21,249 nt of DNA from a bacterium (GTDB lineage: Bacteria; Vulcanimicrobiota; Xenobia; Xenobiales; Xenobiaceae): positions 1-21,249 of the forward strand of contig JAFSXO010000102.1 of NCBI GenBank assembly GCA_017444045.1, in the 5' to 3' direction. Shown here piece by piece: positions 1-7,594 of the stretch (positions within the stretch are counted from its first letter, which is position 1; every line of letters starts with the position of its first letter). The notes under the pieces were generated by a model. The model did no database searches, was not told the DNA's origin, and saw only the letters and a program-made list of their open reading frames with translations. The translations under genes and the position numbers were made by a program.

Positions 1-170
1 GTCCGCCGTAAACGATCGGGGAAAGACACCGGCGGACGGCGTAAAGCATCGGCAGCCGCTTTATCTAACGCGTCTTTCTGATTATCAGGCCAAGCCGCGA
101 TGGCCAGCTTTTTGCGGAATGCCGCTTCGCGCAGCGGCTCGCGATTCTTAAGCTCAAGATTATTTTTCAT
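1..170 (-). CDS. Partial unknown protein downstream of rsmH, cut by the left edge
   Basis: An open frame starts at ATG (168-170 on the complement) and runs off the left edge, giving about 56 residues that begin MKNNLELKNREPLREAAFR. It is rich in Lys, Arg and Ala, and no membrane segment is visible in the part present. It starts 40 bases after the rsmH stop in the same direction, so it is probably co-transcribed with rsmH. In many bacteria ftsL follows rsmH. The visible N-terminus could be a cytoplasmic tail ahead of an FtsL-like transmembrane helix, but nothing seen proves it. The ribosome binding site is weak (GGTTGGAACC just upstream). Confidence 0.5.
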   Translation of the reverse strand, partial: MKNNLELKNREPLREAAFRKKLAIAAWPDNQKDALDKAAADALRRPPVSFPDRLRR

Positions 171-210
171 TGGTTCCAACCCCATGTATAGAACTAACTA
201 AATGCTATGT

Positions 211-1149
211 TTATATGCGCTCCGCCACGCGAAGCTTAGCCGAATGCGCCCGCGGATTGGCCTCGATTTCATCTTCGTCAGGCACTATCGGCTTTGAAGT
301 AATCAGCTTTAGGCGGCCTGCTGACTCACAAACGCAGACAGCCAAAGCGGGGGGACAGGTACAGCGCCCTGATAAATTTCTAAAACTATTCTTGACTAAG
401 CGATCTTCGAGACTATGGTACGCGATTACGGCGATCCTAGCCCCTACCTTCAAACAATCACACACGCCGTTTAGCGCGGTTTCTAAGACACTCAGCTCCC
501 GATTCACCGCGATGCGCAAAGCCTGGAAGGAACGAGTTGCGGGATGAATCCGCCCATAACGATAGTCCGGGGGGACAGCGCTTGCTATTATATCTGCTAA
601 TCTATCGGTAGTAGTTATGGGAGCCTTAGCTCTCTCATCGATGATTCTCTTGGCGATGCGCCGTGCATAGCGTTCCTCGCCGTACTTGAAAAACAAGTCG
701 GCCAGCTCATCGCCAGAATAATTTTCAATAATGTCGCTGGCGCATAACCCGCTGTTATGGGTGTCCATGCGCATGTCCAAGGGCGCGGCATAGCGGAACG
801 AGAAACCTCGCCGCGCATCGTCTAACTGATGGGAGGACACGCCCAGATCGAGAAGCACTCCATCGACAGCGGCGACACCAAGCTCTTCGAACACATCGGG
901 AAGCTCAGAGAAATTGCGCCGCACCGCTTTAAAGCCGCTATAATTTTTCAGACGTTCGGAGGCTGCGGCTATAGCCTCCTCATCCTGATCCAAGCCAATC
1001 ACCTCGGCACCGGCACGAAGCAGCAACTCGGCATGGCCACCGCCGCCGAGCGTGCCATCGACGAAAAGCTTACCGGGCGATGGCGCCAGCATAGCAACGA
1101 CGCGATCTGCCAAAACGGGTATGTGATATGCGACAGAATTCGCTTTCAT
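211..1149 (-). CDS. rsmH: 16S rRNA m4C1402 methyltransferase RsmH (MraW)
   Basis: RsmH transfers a methyl group from S-adenosylmethionine to N4 of C1402 in 16S rRNA, acting in the cytoplasm on the small subunit. The 312-residue protein has the family's usual length. Family motifs appear in order: HIPVL near the N-terminus, the SAM-binding DGTLGGGGH, GLDQD, LLDLGVSSHQLD, RGFSF with PLDMRM, HPATRSFQALRIAVN, YHSLEDR and a C-terminal NPRAHSAKLRVAER. A Cys-rich stretch (CTCPPALAVCVC) after the YHSLEDR motif is, from recall, common in Firmicutes homologues. It belongs to the mraZ-rsmH head of a division and cell-wall cluster. The ATG at 1147-1149 has only a poor ribosome binding site and overlaps the stop of the preceding small ORF as ATGA, which suggests translational coupling. 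Confidence 0.97.
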   Translation of the reverse strand: MKANSVAYHIPVLADRVVAMLAPSPGKLFVDGTLGGGGHAELLLRAGAEVIGLDQDEEAIAAASERLKNYSGFKAVRRNFSELPDVFEELGVAAVDGVLLDLGVSSHQLDDARRGFSFRYAAPLDMRMDTHNSGLCASDIIENYSGDELADLFFKYGEERYARRIAKRIIDERAKAPITTTDRLADIIASAVPPDYRYGRIHPATRSFQALRIAVNRELSVLETALNGVCDCLKVGARIAVIAYHSLEDRLVKNSFRNLSGRCTCPPALAVCVCESAGRLKLITSKPIVPDEDEIEANPRAHSAKLRVAERI

Positions 1150-1397
1150 GCTTTTTCAAACTCGCTGTTATGCTTGTGAGTGTTGATATTTTTCTGTAAA
1201 TCGGCAGTATTAGAGTGATCAGTGATAGTTGCTTCGCAGTGATTGCGTTTTGGCACGCGCTTCCAGGCTTCGGCACTGAAACACTTTGCCGGCAGTTCAA
1301 CCATAAACGGCAGCCGTACCAAAGCCATGTTCTCAGCAGGCAAAGAAGCCGTATTCAGATTAAATCTTAGTGTACGCACGTTATACAAAACAAACAA
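1146..1397 (-). CDS. Possible small unknown protein between mraZ and rsmH
   Basis: A minus-strand frame of up to 83 codons fills the 262-base gap between mraZ and rsmH, and its stop overlaps the rsmH start as ATGA. The upstream start would be TTG at 1395-1397, with a GAGGG only 2 bases away. A second TTG (1386-1388) lies 11 bases from it, and an internal ATG (1326-1328) would give 60 residues beginning MALVRLPFMVELPAKC. None of these starts is well placed. The product has no recognisable domain or membrane segment; its C-terminal third is polar and rich in His and Asn. The 4-base overlap and the weak rsmH ribosome binding site favour a real coupled gene. The poor starts and lack of any recognised family argue for a chance ORF. 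Confidence 0.4.
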   Translation of the reverse strand: MFVLYNVRTLRFNLNTASLPAENMALVRLPFMVELPAKCFSAEAWKRVPKRNHCEATITDHSNTADLQKNINTHKHNSEFEKA

Positions 1398-1411
1398 AAC
1401 CCTCGGTTAGC

Positions 1412-1903
1412 TTATTCATATCGGTTATTAAATAGGTCAATCGCCTTCTGCGAACTGCGAATCGACTGCTCCCAGTCTCTCTTAGTCCTTAACATGAGAT
1501 AATTACCACAGCCGACCAAGACTTGCTCACCTGATTTGCCACCAGGAATATCGCGCAGCTCTACCGGAAGCGACAGCCTACCCTGCTTATCGACAGTAAC
1601 TGGAGTAAACAAGCTGAGATATGTAGTATATTCGCTATGCGAAACCTCGCCAGCGTCTGCCTTACGAGCCGCATATGCCCAAGGATCGTCCTTAGCATTT
1701 TGGGGGGTCCATATCTGAATACGCTGCATCCCGTCTTTGCTCGAAGTGTGAACATAAAGATAAATGTCATCGCCAAGCAAATCACGATATTTAGCAGGTA
1801 CCACAAATCGCCCATTGGAATCAATCTTAAGAGAATAGTGTCCAGAAAAAAACGGCAAAGGCTGGCCGCTGTCATCATTTGCTTTTGGCAAACTGTCAGT
1901 CAT
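1412..1903 (-). CDS. mraZ: Division/cell-wall cluster transcriptional regulator MraZ
   Basis: MraZ is an AbrB-like DNA-binding protein that regulates its own division and cell-wall cluster. The 163-residue product has the two family half-repeats, each with a DxxGR core: DSNGRFVVPAKYRDL in the N-terminal half and DKQGRLSLPVELRD in the C-terminal half. The start is placed at the ATG at 1901-1903 because a strong ribosome binding site (AGGAGGG, 6 bases upstream) precedes it. The frame is open 11 codons further, to a GTG inside the operator repeats. An extension of about 20 residues precedes the first domain, which makes the protein somewhat longer than the usual 140-150 residues. It is followed 14 bases later by the possible small ORF and then rsmH. 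Autoregulation is likely, given the operator just upstream. Confidence 0.95.
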   Translation of the reverse strand: MTDSLPKANDDSGQPLPFFSGHYSLKIDSNGRFVVPAKYRDLLGDDIYLYVHTSSKDGMQRIQIWTPQNAKDDPWAYAARKADAGEVSHSEYTTYLSLFTPVTVDKQGRLSLPVELRDIPGGKSGEQVLVGCGNYLMLRTKRDWEQSIRSSQKAIDLFNNRYE

Positions 1904-1933
1904 ACCAACCCTCCTATTCTCACCAAGACTTCC

Positions 1934-1963
1934 CACGCCTAGGCACGCCTATGCACGCCTAGA
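1934..1963 (-). promoter_or_regulatory. Triple 10-bp direct repeat, likely MraZ operator
   Basis: Three consecutive copies of CACGCCTA followed by two variable bases (plus strand: 1934-1943, 1944-1953, 1954-1963) repeat at exactly one helical turn. On the transcribed strand each unit reads TAGGCGTG. MraZ proteins are known to bind short direct repeats spaced 10 bp apart in the mraZ leader (TGGG-type boxes in E. coli). The position, between the -10 element and the mraZ ribosome binding site, fits an autorepressor site. The identity of the ligand is inferred from context. Confidence 0.8.
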
Positions 1964-1977
1964 CAAACCATGGAAAC

Positions 1978-2006
1978 ATTATAAACGAAGTTTTTTAAAA
2001 TTACTA
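1978..2006 (-). promoter_or_regulatory. Promoter of the mraZ-rsmH cluster
   Basis: On the minus strand a perfect TATAAT (-10) lies at 1978-1983. A weak -35 (TAGTAA, 2001-2006) sits 17 bases upstream, separated by an A/T-rich spacer. Transcription would begin near 1970, just ahead of the triple repeat, so a protein bound to the repeats would cover the transcription start region. Confidence 0.6.
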
Positions 2007-2145
2007 GGACTTTTAGAGCCGCATTTAGGATAAATATGACCATTCTTGTAAACATATACAACAAATGCAACAACATAAAAAACAAATAGCCTTTTAATAA
2101 TATCTTGACGGCTGGCCATGTCACCAATAATCATGGTAAATGCTT

Positions 2146-2175
2146 AAAAAAAAGCAGGGCGCCGAAGCGCCCCGC
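2146..2175 (-). terminator. Rho-independent terminator after the MerC-domain gene
   Basis: Read on the minus strand, the stem GCGGGGCGC / GCGCCCTGC (one G-T pair) with a TTCG tetraloop is followed by an unbroken run of eight or more T. It lies about 30 bases past the MerC-domain gene stop. It insulates that gene from the mraZ promoter that follows. Confidence 0.9.
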
Positions 2176-2206
2176 AGACCCAGTATACTTAAGAATAAAA
2201 TTCTAA

Positions 2207-2668
2207 CTAATGACAGCAGGCACAGCCCTGACCTGCTCTGCGCAGGGTCTTATGATTAATGATGTGGGCAGAGATCAGAATAAAGCTGCCCGCCGTGGCT
2301 ACGCACTCCTCAAAAGCGTGACCGAAAAAGTCGTGGCAGACAGGCGCTCCCAAAATCATGATAAGGCTGATGATCCCGAGACGCAGCACGATATCGCGAT
2401 GATGGCGCTTCCAGCCAGTTAGCAGAGCCAAAAGAGCCACGGGTACGATTACGCCCGTCAGAATCCAATGCCATTTCTCATCGAGATGAAAATGCGAGCC
2501 AAACATGGGCAGCAAAGCCAGCACCAAAGGCAGTATTGTACAATGGATCAGGCAGGCTGTCGAAAGCGCCACTCCCACCATATCTAATCCGCGCAGGGGC
2601 GCGGGCCGATCGTCATTTATCGCAGCCTGTACGCTATTCACCGAAGTTATATCTCGAGCCATCAGCAT
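2207..2668 (-). CDS. MerC-domain small membrane protein
   Basis: This is a roughly 153-residue inner-membrane protein with about four hydrophobic helices. The first helix carries the MerC-domain signature: DMVGVALSTACLIHC followed by a Pro and an LALLP stretch. MerC proteins of mercury operons take up Hg(II); stand-alone members such as this have no settled function, and metal transport or sensing is only a guess. The tail ends CACCH, a possible metal-binding cluster, and the loop between helices has several His (GSHFHLDEKWHW). No merR, merA or merP is visible, so a mercury operon is unlikely. The start is uncertain: ATG at 2666-2668 has a weak GGTGAT upstream, ATG at 2660-2662 is the alternative, and the frame is open to a TTG at 2680. 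A metal-regulator-like palindrome lies about 80 bases upstream. Confidence 0.85.
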   Translation of the reverse strand: MLMARDITSVNSVQAAINDDRPAPLRGLDMVGVALSTACLIHCTILPLVLALLPMFGSHFHLDEKWHWILTGVIVPVALLALLTGWKRHHRDIVLRLGIISLIMILGAPVCHDFFGHAFEECVATAGSFILISAHIINHKTLRRAGQGCACCH

Positions 2669-2749
2669 AAATATCACCAAATTCGCTTTATCTATTCTCT
2701 AGTGGCCAACGCTGCCACATCATCTTGCAAAAGTACTCTCAAACAGAGG

Positions 2750-2771
2750 TAATGATAATTCAATATCATTA
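2750..2771. promoter_or_regulatory. Fur/Zur-like palindrome upstream of the MerC-domain gene
   Basis: A perfect inverted repeat, TAATGATA - 6 bases - TATCATTA, lies between the MscS-family gene and the MerC-domain gene. Its half-sites resemble Fur-family boxes (TGATAAT-N-ATTATCA), but the spacing between the TGATA/TATCA arms is one base longer than in the classic iron box. It could be the operator of a Fur, Zur or other metal-dependent repressor acting on the metal-related gene downstream. I see no convincing promoter hexamers to anchor it. Confidence 0.4.
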
Positions 2772-2827
2772 ATTAGTCAAGAGCTCTGGGATAAAAAGGC
2801 AAGAAATAGCAACGCACTGCCACCAGG

Positions 2828-5317
2828 TTACTCAGCGCTATCAGCTAACGCTGCAGCTGCGTCATTGTCCGGCGTTTCCTTAGAGAGCGTTTCCAGAGAG
2901 ATCATCTCGGTCTTCTGGCCCGCCAGCTGCCAGCCATGCTCCTTAAGGCATTGCATAACCTGATAGGAAAGGCTGTTTTTGGTCTCATACATCAGCTCAT
3001 AGGATGTAACCCAGGAATTAAGGGTGTACTTTGGATAGCCGGAGTTCATATCTTCGATCAGCAGCAAGGGAGCGGGCGATGCGGCGATATTGGGATGCTC
3101 GAGAGCGCACTGCTCTACAGCCTGCTTAACAGCCTGGTGATCAACAGGGCCTATAAGCGCAAACGAGATGCCGAAACGATAGGGAACGCTGGATATATTG
3201 GTGATGCTGACGACCTTGTTGCTGATCAGCTCGGAGTTAGGCACGATCAGCTCGCGGCCATCGAACAGGCGCACCACGCTGGCTCTCATGCCGACATTCT
3301 TCAGGATGCCGCTATAATTGCCAAATTCAACCGCGCCGCCTACGGCAATGCGCGGCTCGAACAGCAAAATCAGACCCGAAATAAAGTTGTTAATGATGTT
3401 CTGAAGGCCAAAGCCGATACCCACACTGAGGGCGCTGATCACCATGGCCAGGTTCTCTACGCTAAGTCCCAAGATAGCGCAGGCTATGAAGAAGCACACA
3501 ATGTAAGGGACATACCTGGCGAAGAACATCAGCACGTTGGCGGCGTTAGGCTTAATCTGCAAGCGCGGCAGGATATCGTATTCCGATATAGCCAGCAGCA
3601 GCTTAGAAAGCTGGTACGAGACCACCAAAATCGCTATAGCCACCAGGCACTGCCCAATCGTAACATCCACGCCGCCATACGCGATATGCAAATTGCCTAT
3701 CCAGGATAGCAAGCTTGGCAGCGATTTTGCATATCCGACCATTGCGCAGACATGATCGATCAGAAGGAACAGCACCAGCCAGTACAGCCACGTCTTCGAA
3801 ACGCGCAGAATGTCGGCGCGGTGGAGCTGAATTAAATTCGAGAGCGACAGAGGCGGCACGGTAACCAGGAACAGAATCATCGCCAGCACAAAATGAGCTG
3901 CCGCTAAAAACATAAACGCCGAAACCGTTGAGAATAGCAGCACTGTGACCAGACGCCGCGACAGCTCCACATACCCTACAACATTGGCAAACACCGCCGT
4001 ACCTGCGGCAGTCAGCATAGCAAAAGCTACGGCCTTGCCTATCTTATGGACCAGCGGTCCCTTAACCTTGACGACAGAGGCGAAGGCTGAAGAGCGCAGA
4101 TAATACACGACAAAGGCGAAAATACAAAGCGCCTCTATCAGTATTAAGACCCTGGAAATGGCCACGGCCTCGTAGGCAAGCTGATTGACTAAATCGATGA
4201 TGAAGACCACCAGCACCGCGCTTAAGATTGAGGTAAGATATCTGTCTAAAATACGTCGCAGCACCACCAAAGCGGGAACAATAGCGAACAGACCCGCAAT
4301 GGCCTTAACGATCTGCAGAGTTACGCCGTTGCTGACAAAGCAGGCCTCTGCGGCCAGCGCGGCGATGGGGATCGGAACCTCGACCAGTCGCACAGCGCGC
4401 TGAAGCTCGCCATTGTGATTAGCCCAGGGGCTGATAACGCGGTACACCTCGCGCAGCACAAACCACACGACCGCGAAAATAAGCACGTAAACGATCAGGG
4501 TTAGCGAGTTTTTGTTCCAAAACACCCGCAGCTCGGCAAACTGCTTCTGCAGCGACGCTCTCCACGTCTGCCACGCCTCCCGGCTGACCGAAGGGCTGAG
4601 CCTCTCCCACAAAAAAGCGGAATCGCGAGTGAATATCTTGCCGCGGTCCTGCTCAATGGCTTCGGTAAGGTTATTGTTCAGGGTTGTTATCGTATCGCGA
4701 AGACCAAAAACCTCGTTCTGCAGCTTAAGCAGCTCGCTCTGGCGCTGGCGCATCTGCTCCTGGTATTTGGACAGTGAAGCTATAACATCGCCAATATCCT
4801 CTACGACGGATCTGCTAAGCTTCGCGGATTTTACCGAAGCTTTAGTGAGCACCCACACCTTTTGCCGATATGTCAGATCATCGCCCAGCTGCTTCAGTTC
4901 CTCAGCGCGTTTCTGCAAGGTATCGGCCAAAGCGTTAACCTGCTTCAGATAGTCATCCAGACTCGATTTGCGGGCAAACCATACGTCAGAGGGCGTATTT
5001 GTCTGCAGCAGCTTGATATGCTCATCGGCAAAGGTCTTCAGCCCATCCTCCAGCTCCGCAACCCGCTCCATGACCGCGACTTCATCTTTATTGTTGGCCA
5101 TGATATCGTCGATATCATGAGTCTGCAGGGCAAACGCGCCTATATACTCTCCTATCTTATTGACGGGGATAGCTTCGATAGGCATTTCTTCTGACTGTTC
5201 GGGAGAAGCAGCTGGATTTGGCTCCGGCTCAGCAAACACGCGCGAGCTATTGCACAGCAGCACAGACAGGAACAGCAAGAAACACAGCAGACAGCTTGAC
5301 AGACGGCGTTTACTCAA
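2828..5317 (-). CDS. Large MscS-family mechanosensitive channel
   Basis: This 829-residue protein would act in the inner membrane as a channel that opens under membrane tension. Residues 1-29 form a signal peptide (hydrophobic core CLLCFLLFLSVLLC, cleavage after VFA). Residues about 30-260 form a charged, Gln/Lys/Glu-rich, coiled-coil-prone periplasmic domain. Many transmembrane helices follow (about 270-655). The MscS pore and beta domain start near residue 627 with SALSVGIGFGLQNIINNF, followed by GLILLFEPRIAVGGAVEF and LIVPNSELISN. The layout matches the large MscK/MscM-type members rather than the short MscS. The start is TTG at 5315-5317, backed by a GAGGA 8 bases upstream and by the intact signal peptide. 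There is no clear terminator before the MerC-domain gene. Confidence 0.93.
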   Translation of the reverse strand: MSKRRLSSCLLCFLLFLSVLLCNSSRVFAEPEPNPAASPEQSEEMPIEAIPVNKIGEYIGAFALQTHDIDDIMANNKDEVAVMERVAELEDGLKTFADEHIKLLQTNTPSDVWFARKSSLDDYLKQVNALADTLQKRAEELKQLGDDLTYRQKVWVLTKASVKSAKLSRSVVEDIGDVIASLSKYQEQMRQRQSELLKLQNEVFGLRDTITTLNNNLTEAIEQDRGKIFTRDSAFLWERLSPSVSREAWQTWRASLQKQFAELRVFWNKNSLTLIVYVLIFAVVWFVLREVYRVISPWANHNGELQRAVRLVEVPIPIAALAAEACFVSNGVTLQIVKAIAGLFAIVPALVVLRRILDRYLTSILSAVLVVFIIDLVNQLAYEAVAISRVLILIEALCIFAFVVYYLRSSAFASVVKVKGPLVHKIGKAVAFAMLTAAGTAVFANVVGYVELSRRLVTVLLFSTVSAFMFLAAAHFVLAMILFLVTVPPLSLSNLIQLHRADILRVSKTWLYWLVLFLLIDHVCAMVGYAKSLPSLLSWIGNLHIAYGGVDVTIGQCLVAIAILVVSYQLSKLLLAISEYDILPRLQIKPNAANVLMFFARYVPYIVCFFIACAILGLSVENLAMVISALSVGIGFGLQNIINNFISGLILLFEPRIAVGGAVEFGNYSGILKNVGMRASVVRLFDGRELIVPNSELISNKVVSITNISSVPYRFGISFALIGPVDHQAVKQAVEQCALEHPNIAASPAPLLLIEDMNSGYPKYTLNSWVTSYELMYETKNSLSYQVMQCLKEHGWQLAGQKTEMISLETLSKETPDNDAAAALADSAE

Positions 5318-5369
5318 GGTTACATCCTCATCGGCTATTAGGTATGGCCTAAATCCAAATAAACGAAAC

Positions 5370-5404
5370 TGGCCTTAGGAAGGAGCACAACCAGCCTAAG
5401 GCCA
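5370..5404 (-). terminator. Hairpin terminator after the lytic transglycosylase gene
   Basis: A perfect 10-bp stem (TGGCCTTAGG / CCTAAGGCCA) with a 15-base loop lies 24 bases past the transglycosylase stop. On the minus strand it is followed by AGTTTCGTTTATTT, a broken T-rich tail, so it probably works as a moderate terminator between this gene and the channel gene. Confidence 0.6.
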
Positions 5405-5428
5405 TACAAAGCAAACAATAAAAGATAA

Positions 5429-6610
5429 TTAAATCGCTACCGGCTGATTGCGCCGATAAAGCTTCAGTATTTTGCCGGGATACTCGGAAATCTCTTTATA
5501 TTTAGCGCTCGCGCTGTTGGGGAATATCTCCTGGCAGGCCTGGAAAAGAGGCGAGGCTGCCTTGTTGTTGGCATCTCCGACGAGCACATCCCAATCGCGA
5601 GGATCCTTTCCCTGCTTATAGGCTCTGGCCATAGCCCGCAAAATCGTGCCGCCGCCGGCATTGTAAGCGCCCAGCACTAAATACCAGGACTGCTCTGGGG
5701 TCGGCTCGCCCAGCTTCTGATAAGCCTCGGCTACCGTCTGCGCATAGCTGCACCGAGACGGATTCATTCCTGTAATTTTGCAATAATTCTGGGGTTCCAG
5801 AACGACCCGAGCTTTTTCGGCCAGCACTTTAACACCGGCAGGCACCGCATACTGCGGATCGCGGCTCATGCTCCAATTAAGACCAAAGCGCCGCATAGTG
5901 TCGGGCGTAAGCTGCGTTAAACCGGTAGCGCCCGTATAGCTGACCGCGGTCGGGTTAAAAGCGCTCTCATTGGCCACCAAAGATTTAAACAACAAAGGAT
6001 GCAAGGGAACGCGCTGATGCGGCCAATGCTGCTGAGAAGCCTTAAGAATATCGGCGTTGTATTTATTCTCGCGCGGCCCATAGCCCCAGGCCGTCTGCAT
6101 ATCGCCCAGCTGAACGTTCTGCGGATCAAACATCGAGCCAGAAGAGCTGCTGACCGCGGGAGCTGCCGGACGGCTGTAAATTTTTACGCTTTTGGGAGCG
6201 TTGTTCGGGGTATTCTGTACGGGTTTAAGAGAATTGGTATCTATCGCTGCAGGAGACGCTACAGCAGGAGCAGCAGCCGGAACAGCCGCAGGCAGCTCTG
6301 CTGAGACATGAGCAGAAGCTGTGCCGACAGGGGCTGTATTCTGCAGCTGCAGACTGTTAGGCAAGACATCGCCGACAGGGCGCTCGTGGCTGCGGCGCCG
6401 ATGGCTCATAGGAGGCCGAGCATGATTCTCCTTTGCTTTAAGCTCGACGGGAAGCGGGAGCATTTCTGTATCCTGCACGCATTGCACCCCGCGGCTGACA
6501 GGCAAATGGATAGCATCAGAGTCACTAAACGCAGGCTGGGCGCTAAAAGCTAGTGCAAAAACAACACTCAGACTAACGCGATGAAGCCAACCGATCTTAC
6601 AGTCTAACAT
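5429..6610 (-). CDS. Soluble lytic transglycosylase (SLT domain), exported
   Basis: This enzyme would cleave the MurNAc-GlcNAc bond of peptidoglycan, forming 1,6-anhydro ends, in the periplasm or wall space. The 393-residue product starts with a signal peptide (to about residue 29, AQPAFS). Residues about 85-160 form a low-complexity Ala/Pro/Ser linker. The Slt70/MltC-like lysozyme-fold domain spans about 200-345. The catalytic Glu is E215 in LVANESAFNP, followed by GATGLTQLTPDTM, and the GAYNAGGGTI motif lies at 314-323. Two Cys in the domain (YCKIT, SRCSY) could form a disulphide. The start is the ATG at 6608-6610 because a good GGGGAG lies upstream; nine further upstream codons are open. 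It is monocistronic by its terminator and flanking gap. Confidence 0.93.
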   Translation of the reverse strand: MLDCKIGWLHRVSLSVVFALAFSAQPAFSDSDAIHLPVSRGVQCVQDTEMLPLPVELKAKENHARPPMSHRRRSHERPVGDVLPNSLQLQNTAPVGTASAHVSAELPAAVPAAAPAVASPAAIDTNSLKPVQNTPNNAPKSVKIYSRPAAPAVSSSSGSMFDPQNVQLGDMQTAWGYGPRENKYNADILKASQQHWPHQRVPLHPLLFKSLVANESAFNPTAVSYTGATGLTQLTPDTMRRFGLNWSMSRDPQYAVPAGVKVLAEKARVVLEPQNYCKITGMNPSRCSYAQTVAEAYQKLGEPTPEQSWYLVLGAYNAGGGTILRAMARAYKQGKDPRDWDVLVGDANNKAASPLFQACQEIFPNSASAKYKEISEYPGKILKLYRRNQPVAI

Positions 6611-6670
6611 GGTTCTCCCCGATTGTTGCCTAAGCAACGCCTTTTAGTTAATAAAAAAAACTTAACTGCC

Positions 6671-6699
6671 AGTATAACCTTTTTATGGATGGCTAAAGA
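6671..6699 (-). promoter_or_regulatory. Possible promoter of the lytic transglycosylase gene
   Basis: On the minus strand a TATACT (-10, 6671-6676) is preceded at 17 bases by TCTTTA (-35, 6694-6699), a poor match. It sits just downstream of the repeat element whose edge is at 6716. It is the best candidate in the gap but is weak. Confidence 0.25.
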
Positions 6700-6715
6700 C
6701 GGCAGCACACTAACT

Positions 6716-6939
6716 CAATGTCGTTTAGTTAAGCAATGGCCAATAGATCCCAATTATAGCTCCCCCTAAAGGATGGCAGGGGGAGATGTCGCGACTGCGA
6801 CAGAGGGGGTGGCCAAAGCTGTTGGGAAAATCAAGGTTTAACGCATGCTGTGCGCTAACCAGTACGCTAACATACAACGCAGCGCTAACCACATGAATGA
6901 GCATAACCAATGCCACGAAGCCTTAACTAAATGGCATTG
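6716..6939. repeat. MITE-like element with terminal inverted repeats
   Basis: This 224-base non-coding element fills much of the 530-base gap between the lytic transglycosylase gene and the 146-residue gene. Its ends are 18-base inverted repeats: CAATGTCGTTTAGTTAAG (6716-6733) and the complement of CAATGCCATTTAGTTAAG (6922-6939), 16 of 18 identical. Inside are two perfect hairpins: CTCCCCCT/AGGGGGAG (6760-6767 with 6778-6785) and TGTCGC-GACT-GCGACA (6787-6802). No transposase is present, and the two short ORFs in this gap look accidental. Another end-like motif, ACTAACTAAACG, follows at 6943-6954. The rest of the gap to 7140 holds one 7-bp hairpin (TGAGTGC/GCACTCA, 7019-7041) and nothing else I recognise. 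Confidence 0.7.
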
Positions 6940-7140
6940 CACACTAACTAAACGTCTTAGGCTAGTTCTCAGACCGTACACCGCGGGAATACATGCAGCA
7001 GAAAACCCCTAAACTGCCTGAGTGCAGCAAAACAGCACTCATCATGCGTCCCAACGGCGAAACTATTGCCTCGGATAATTCCTGTTTTGCCCTAAAAATC
7101 CTGCCCACAAAGCACTGTAGCAGAACAGCGACAAAAAAAA

Positions 7141-7581
7141 CTAATGGCGCCACCACATCCATTTGGGAGACTGCTCATCGCGGTTGACCGTGGTACGATT
7201 CAGATACCACCACCAGCGCGTCAGAGGCGGGTCGTTGACGATCTGGTACTGCTTAAAATTGGAATGCCCCACCTCGTTAACGAATATCGACGCTTTTCCG
7301 CGCAGCTGCAGATCCAAATCGCGCACTTTAGCCCAGCGCGACTTCAGATCGACCTTTTCTGCCGCCAAGGCCTCGAGCAAATCCTGAACCTCATCGCGGT
7401 AATACAAAAGCTGCGGAGCCGCAAACTTTAGTTTTCCTATAGCCTCGACGCGCGCCCGGTAATCCTCCAGAACCTCATCTAAATACTTGATCAGCTCTAT
7501 TACCTCGGGATCGATAGGCTTGCCCTGCGTCGGCCGCTGCTGTGATGGCTGCTGTGCTGGCTGCTGCCCAGTATTATCCAC
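7141..7581 (-). CDS. Unknown 146-residue protein downstream of ispD
   Basis: I do not recognise this family. The start is set at GTG 7579-7581, preceded by a GAGG 6 bases upstream; the frame is open further, into the ispD stop region. Residues 1-20 are Gln/Pro-rich (QQPAQQPSQQ). Residues about 22-95 are strongly helical and charged, suggesting a helical bundle or coiled coil (EVIELIKYLDEVLEDY, EVQDLLEALAAEKVDLK). The C-terminal 45 residues are aromatic and unusual: PPLTRWWWYLN and a final PKWMWWRH. There is no signal peptide or membrane helix, so it is probably cytoplasmic or membrane-peripheral. It follows ispD by 33 bases and is likely co-transcribed with it. Confidence 0.7.
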   Translation of the reverse strand: MDNTGQQPAQQPSQQRPTQGKPIDPEVIELIKYLDEVLEDYRARVEAIGKLKFAAPQLLYYRDEVQDLLEALAAEKVDLKSRWAKVRDLDLQLRGKASIFVNEVGHSNFKQYQIVNDPPLTRWWWYLNRTTVNRDEQSPKWMWWRH

Positions 7582-7594
7582 GCTACACCTCGCA

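Noticed and set aside
1939..2127. 62-codon hydrophobic minus-strand ORF upstream of mraZ
   Set aside because: It overlaps the mraZ promoter and operator, lies in A/T-rich DNA that naturally yields hydrophobic codons, and has no supported start.
2936..3709. 257-codon plus-strand ORF antisense to the channel gene
   Set aside because: It is the mirror frame of the clear MscS-family coding sequence and has no family features of its own.
6725..7162. Two minus-strand ORFs (63 and 66 codons) in the gap right of the lytic transglycosylase gene
   Set aside because: The first lies wholly inside the repeat element and the second overlaps the end of the 146-residue gene; neither has a recognisable domain or ribosome binding site.
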